Shown here: piece by piece, positions 6,808 to 8,278 of the stretch | Layout of the letters: each line of letters begins with the position of its first letter | Position numbering within the stretch: position 1 is the first letter of the stretch | From: Pseudomonadota bacterium | GTDB lineage: Bacteria; Pseudomonadota; Gammaproteobacteria; Burkholderiales; Gallionellaceae | Direction of reading: 5' to 3' | Length of the DNA stretch: 8,278 nt | Assembly: GCA_021783525.1 (NCBI GenBank) | Contig: JAJXTT010000062.1 | Coordinates: 1-8,278, forward strand | Translations under genes and position numbers: made by a program | The notes under the pieces: generated by a model | What the model was told of the DNA's origin: nothing | The model's input: only the letters and a program-made list of their open reading frames with translations | Databases searched by the model: none

Positions 6808-7104
6808 CTAGCGGATACCCGGTTTGAAGCCATTGACTCTTACGCGTAACTCCTTGCCGGCCTTGAAGTGCGGCACATCCTTTGCGGGCACCTCCACGAT
6901 GATGCCTGTTTTTGGATTGCGCCCGTTGCGGGGCCTGCGATGCAGAATCCCAAAGGTTCCAAACCCCCGGATTTCAATTCTCTCTTTTTTCTCCAGGGTG
7001 CTCGAAATCTGGTCCAGAATCAGGCGGACACTCATCTCGATATCCCGCCGGGTAAGTTCCGGGTGTTTGGAAGCAAGCTGTTCAATCAGTTCTGATCTTG
7101 TCAT
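6808..7104 (-). CDS. ihfB: Integration host factor beta subunit (HU/IHF family)
   Basis: The 98-residue protein starting MTRSELIEQLASKHPELT has the full HU/IHF fold. It carries the IEIRGFGTF signature (residues 43-51) and the DNA-contacting arm RPRNGRNPKTG (57-67), with the intercalating proline at 64. The N-terminus, VPHFKAGKELR and short tail resemble IHF beta more than HU. IHF binds as an alpha/beta heterodimer and bends DNA sharply, aiding recombination, replication and sigma-54 promoters. ATG 7104 is chosen over an upstream in-frame start at 7236 that would overlap motB and add unrelated residues; no strong Shine-Dalgarno sequence is visible. In most proteobacteria ihfB follows rpsA, whereas here it follows motB by 76 bp. 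It may therefore be a second copy or a relocated gene, which this window cannot decide. Confidence 0.85.
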   Translation of the reverse strand: MTRSELIEQLASKHPELTRRDIEMSVRLILDQISSTLEKKERIEIRGFGTFGILHRRPRNGRNPKTGIIVEVPAKDVPHFKAGKELRVRVNGFKPGIR

Positions 7105-7180
7105 GGTGGCGTGAATATCCGTATTTAGTTGGAATAATTTCTGGAGAGGGGAAAATTCAGGGAAATATCGGGCATGACGC

Positions 7181-8095
7181 TCATTCGCTTTCGAGCCTTG
7201 CACCATCCATGCGGGCGCTTTCTTCTGCCTGTGCATTCATTACGATGATGCTGATGCGCCGGTTTTGCGGGCTGAACGGATTGGAAGAATCGAGCAAGGC
7301 CGATGAAGACAAACCGACGACACGAATGATCTTGTTGCCCTGCATGCCCCCGTCGATCAATGCACGCCGTGCGGCGTTGGCGCGATCCAGCGACAATTCC
7401 CAGTTGCTGTAATTCCTTGCCGAACCTTGATAAGGCGTTGCATCGGTATGGCCGGTAATGCCTATCATGTTGGGCACGCCGTTCAGCGTGCTGCCGAATT
7501 CGTGCAGGATATCAATCGTGTATGGCTGGAGGTTGGCGCTGCCCCGATCGAACATCGGGCGATTCTGTTTGTCGATGATCTGGATACGCAAACCGTCCGA
7601 CGTGATATCGATCTGGAATTGATCCTTGAATTTGCGCAGATCGGCATTCGTATCGATCTCCTGGTCCAGGCGGCGCTTCAACGCCTGCAGGCGTGCCATT
7701 TCGCTTCTTATCGCCTGGCGTTTGCCATCGTTAAGGTCGATCAGATGCGAGTCTGTCGCTTCGCTTTTTTTCAATTGCGCGTTGCCTTCAATTGGCTTGT
7801 TGATGCCGGCATCCAGGATGCTGCTGCGATCGGACATGTCCTTCCCGCCTGCAAAAGCAACCGACAATGGTGTTCGAAAATATTCGGCAACGCCACGCAG
7901 GCGAGTCTCCGAATTGGTCCCTATCAGCCACATCAGCAGAAAGAATGCCATCATGGCGGTCACAAAATCGGCGTAGGCGATCTTCCACGTGCCGCTGTGG
8001 CGCGGCTTGATGAAGCTGCGAGTGATTTTTCTGATCACCGGCGGCCGGGTCTTCTTGTCGTCAGATTTTCCGGCTTCCGGATTGAGTGCCGCCAT
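7181..8095 (-). CDS. motB: Flagellar motor stator protein MotB
   Basis: The 304-residue protein has a short basic cytoplasmic tail and one membrane helix, YADFVTAMMAFFLLMWLIG (residues 41-59), with the proton-carrying aspartate at 43. A region like the MotB plug follows (TRLRGVAEYFRTPL). A periplasmic OmpA-like domain contains TGHTDATPYQG (Gly 215 to Asp 218) and NWELSLDRANAARRAL, which anchors the stator to peptidoglycan. Length matches E. coli MotB. ATG 8095 is chosen because GAGGG lies four bases upstream; an in-frame TTG at 8140 has no such support. MotB works with MotA as the proton channel that powers flagellar rotation. MotA is not encoded between this gene and the right edge. A cyclic di-GMP riboswitch aptamer lies about 70 bases upstream, and ihfB follows on the same strand. 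Confidence 0.93.
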   Translation of the reverse strand: MAALNPEAGKSDDKKTRPPVIRKITRSFIKPRHSGTWKIAYADFVTAMMAFFLLMWLIGTNSETRLRGVAEYFRTPLSVAFAGGKDMSDRSSILDAGINKPIEGNAQLKKSEATDSHLIDLNDGKRQAIRSEMARLQALKRRLDQEIDTNADLRKFKDQFQIDITSDGLRIQIIDKQNRPMFDRGSANLQPYTIDILHEFGSTLNGVPNMIGITGHTDATPYQGSARNYSNWELSLDRANAARRALIDGGMQGNKIIRVVGLSSSALLDSSNPFSPQNRRISIIVMNAQAEESARMDGARLESE

Positions 8096-8138
8096 ATAAC
8101 CCTCGCGTTGGTTATACGCAAAGAACCCGAGGAACGCC
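8096..8138 (-). promoter_or_regulatory. Probable riboswitch expression platform covering the motB ribosome binding site
   Basis: ATAACC (8115-8110) pairs with GGTTAT (8101-8096), forming a hairpin that ends at the motB ATG and holds the GAGGG ribosome binding site (8104-8100) in its loop and stem. A competing pairing joins CCTCG (8132-8128) with CGAGG (8105-8101), and GCGTT (8137-8133) can pair with AACGC (8109-8105). These alternatives all involve the Shine-Dalgarno region. No GC-rich hairpin followed by a U-tract is seen after the aptamer, so control of translation fits better than termination. Confidence 0.5.
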
Positions 8139-8165
8139 AAAAGAAATAGAGAAAATGCTCAGATT

Positions 8166-8268
8166 ACCTGGCGGCCCCGCTGGCACTCGACGAGTAGTCG
8201 AATAGGAACATGTCCTTTAGCCCGGAAGCTTTGCGTCCCCGCCTTTCGGCGGGTTTGCCCTTGCAGGC
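8166..8268 (-). ncRNA. Cyclic di-GMP class I riboswitch (GEMM-I) aptamer upstream of motB
   Basis: Read on the minus strand, the conserved GEMM elements appear in order. AGGGCAAACC (8261-8252) begins the core. A CCCGCC-GAAA-GGCGGG hairpin (8253-8238) carries the GNRA tetraloop. GGGACGCAAAGC (8239-8228) contains the A expected to stack between the ligand bases (8232). The second stem pairs UUCCG (8227-8223) with CGGGG (8179-8175) and GGC (8222-8220) with GCC (8184-8182), next to the CUAAA receptor (8220-8216). A 7-bp distal hairpin (8203-8197 with 8191-8185) caps this stem, and a closing stem GCCUG/CAGGU (8268-8264 with 8170-8166) completes the fold. By comparison from memory with the Vibrio Vc2 aptamer, the ligand-contacting G20 aligns with G at 8259 and C92 with C at 8171. 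Retention of G20 favours cyclic di-GMP over cyclic GMP-AMP. It senses the second messenger and most likely controls motB. Confidence 0.87.
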
Positions 8269-8278
8269 GTTGATGTAC

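Noticed and set aside
7105..7236. N-terminal extension of the IHF beta frame
   Set aside because: It would overlap the end of motB and adds residues not found in the compact IHF family; the ATG at 7104 gives the standard N-terminus.
7427..8149. A 240-codon plus-strand open frame opposite motB
   Set aside because: It is antisense to a MotB with intact membrane helix and OmpA motifs and has no family resemblance or ribosome binding site of its own.
8140..8160. Intrinsic terminator after the riboswitch aptamer
   Set aside because: The minus strand has T-rich runs here, but no stable GC-rich hairpin immediately precedes them.

Overview
The window looks like chromosomal DNA from a Gram-negative proteobacterium, most likely a betaproteobacterium. 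That placement rests on gene content (an AddAB-type helicase-nuclease pair, RdgC, an IHF beta subunit, a MotB stator protein), fairly GC-rich coding DNA and a short heptamer repeat. It is an impression from family resemblance, not a database result.

Layout, left to right. (1) Positions 1-4120, plus strand: the C-terminal end of an AddB-like nuclease overlaps by ATGA with a full-length AddA-like UvrD-family helicase/nuclease, forming a translationally coupled double-strand-break processing pair. An in-frame repeat element of about 120 bp, with a 7-bp tandem array and an imperfect inverted repeat, lies inside the AddA gene. (2) Positions 4191-5090, minus strand: rdgC, converging on addA. (3) Positions 5091-5504: about 410 bp without a gene, holding a possible rdgC control region and a plus-strand leader with competing hairpins. 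(4) Positions 5505-6164, plus strand: an exported ferritin-like DUF2202 protein. (5) Positions 6193-6684, minus strand: a hot-dog fold DUF4442/PaaI-like protein. (6) Positions 6808-8095, minus strand: motB followed by an IHF beta-like gene. (7) Positions 8166-8268, minus strand: a GEMM-I (cyclic di-GMP class I) riboswitch aptamer directly upstream of motB.

Functionally there are two themes. The left half handles homologous recombination: AddAB resects broken ends and loads RecA, and RdgC limits RecA action. The right end is a motility unit that appears to be controlled at the RNA level by cyclic di-GMP, with a probable SD-sequestering expression platform between the aptamer and the motB start codon. 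The riboswitch-motB-ihfB arrangement is the most interesting part of the window. No motA lies between the riboswitch and motB, and the unit seems to include a DNA-bending protein gene.
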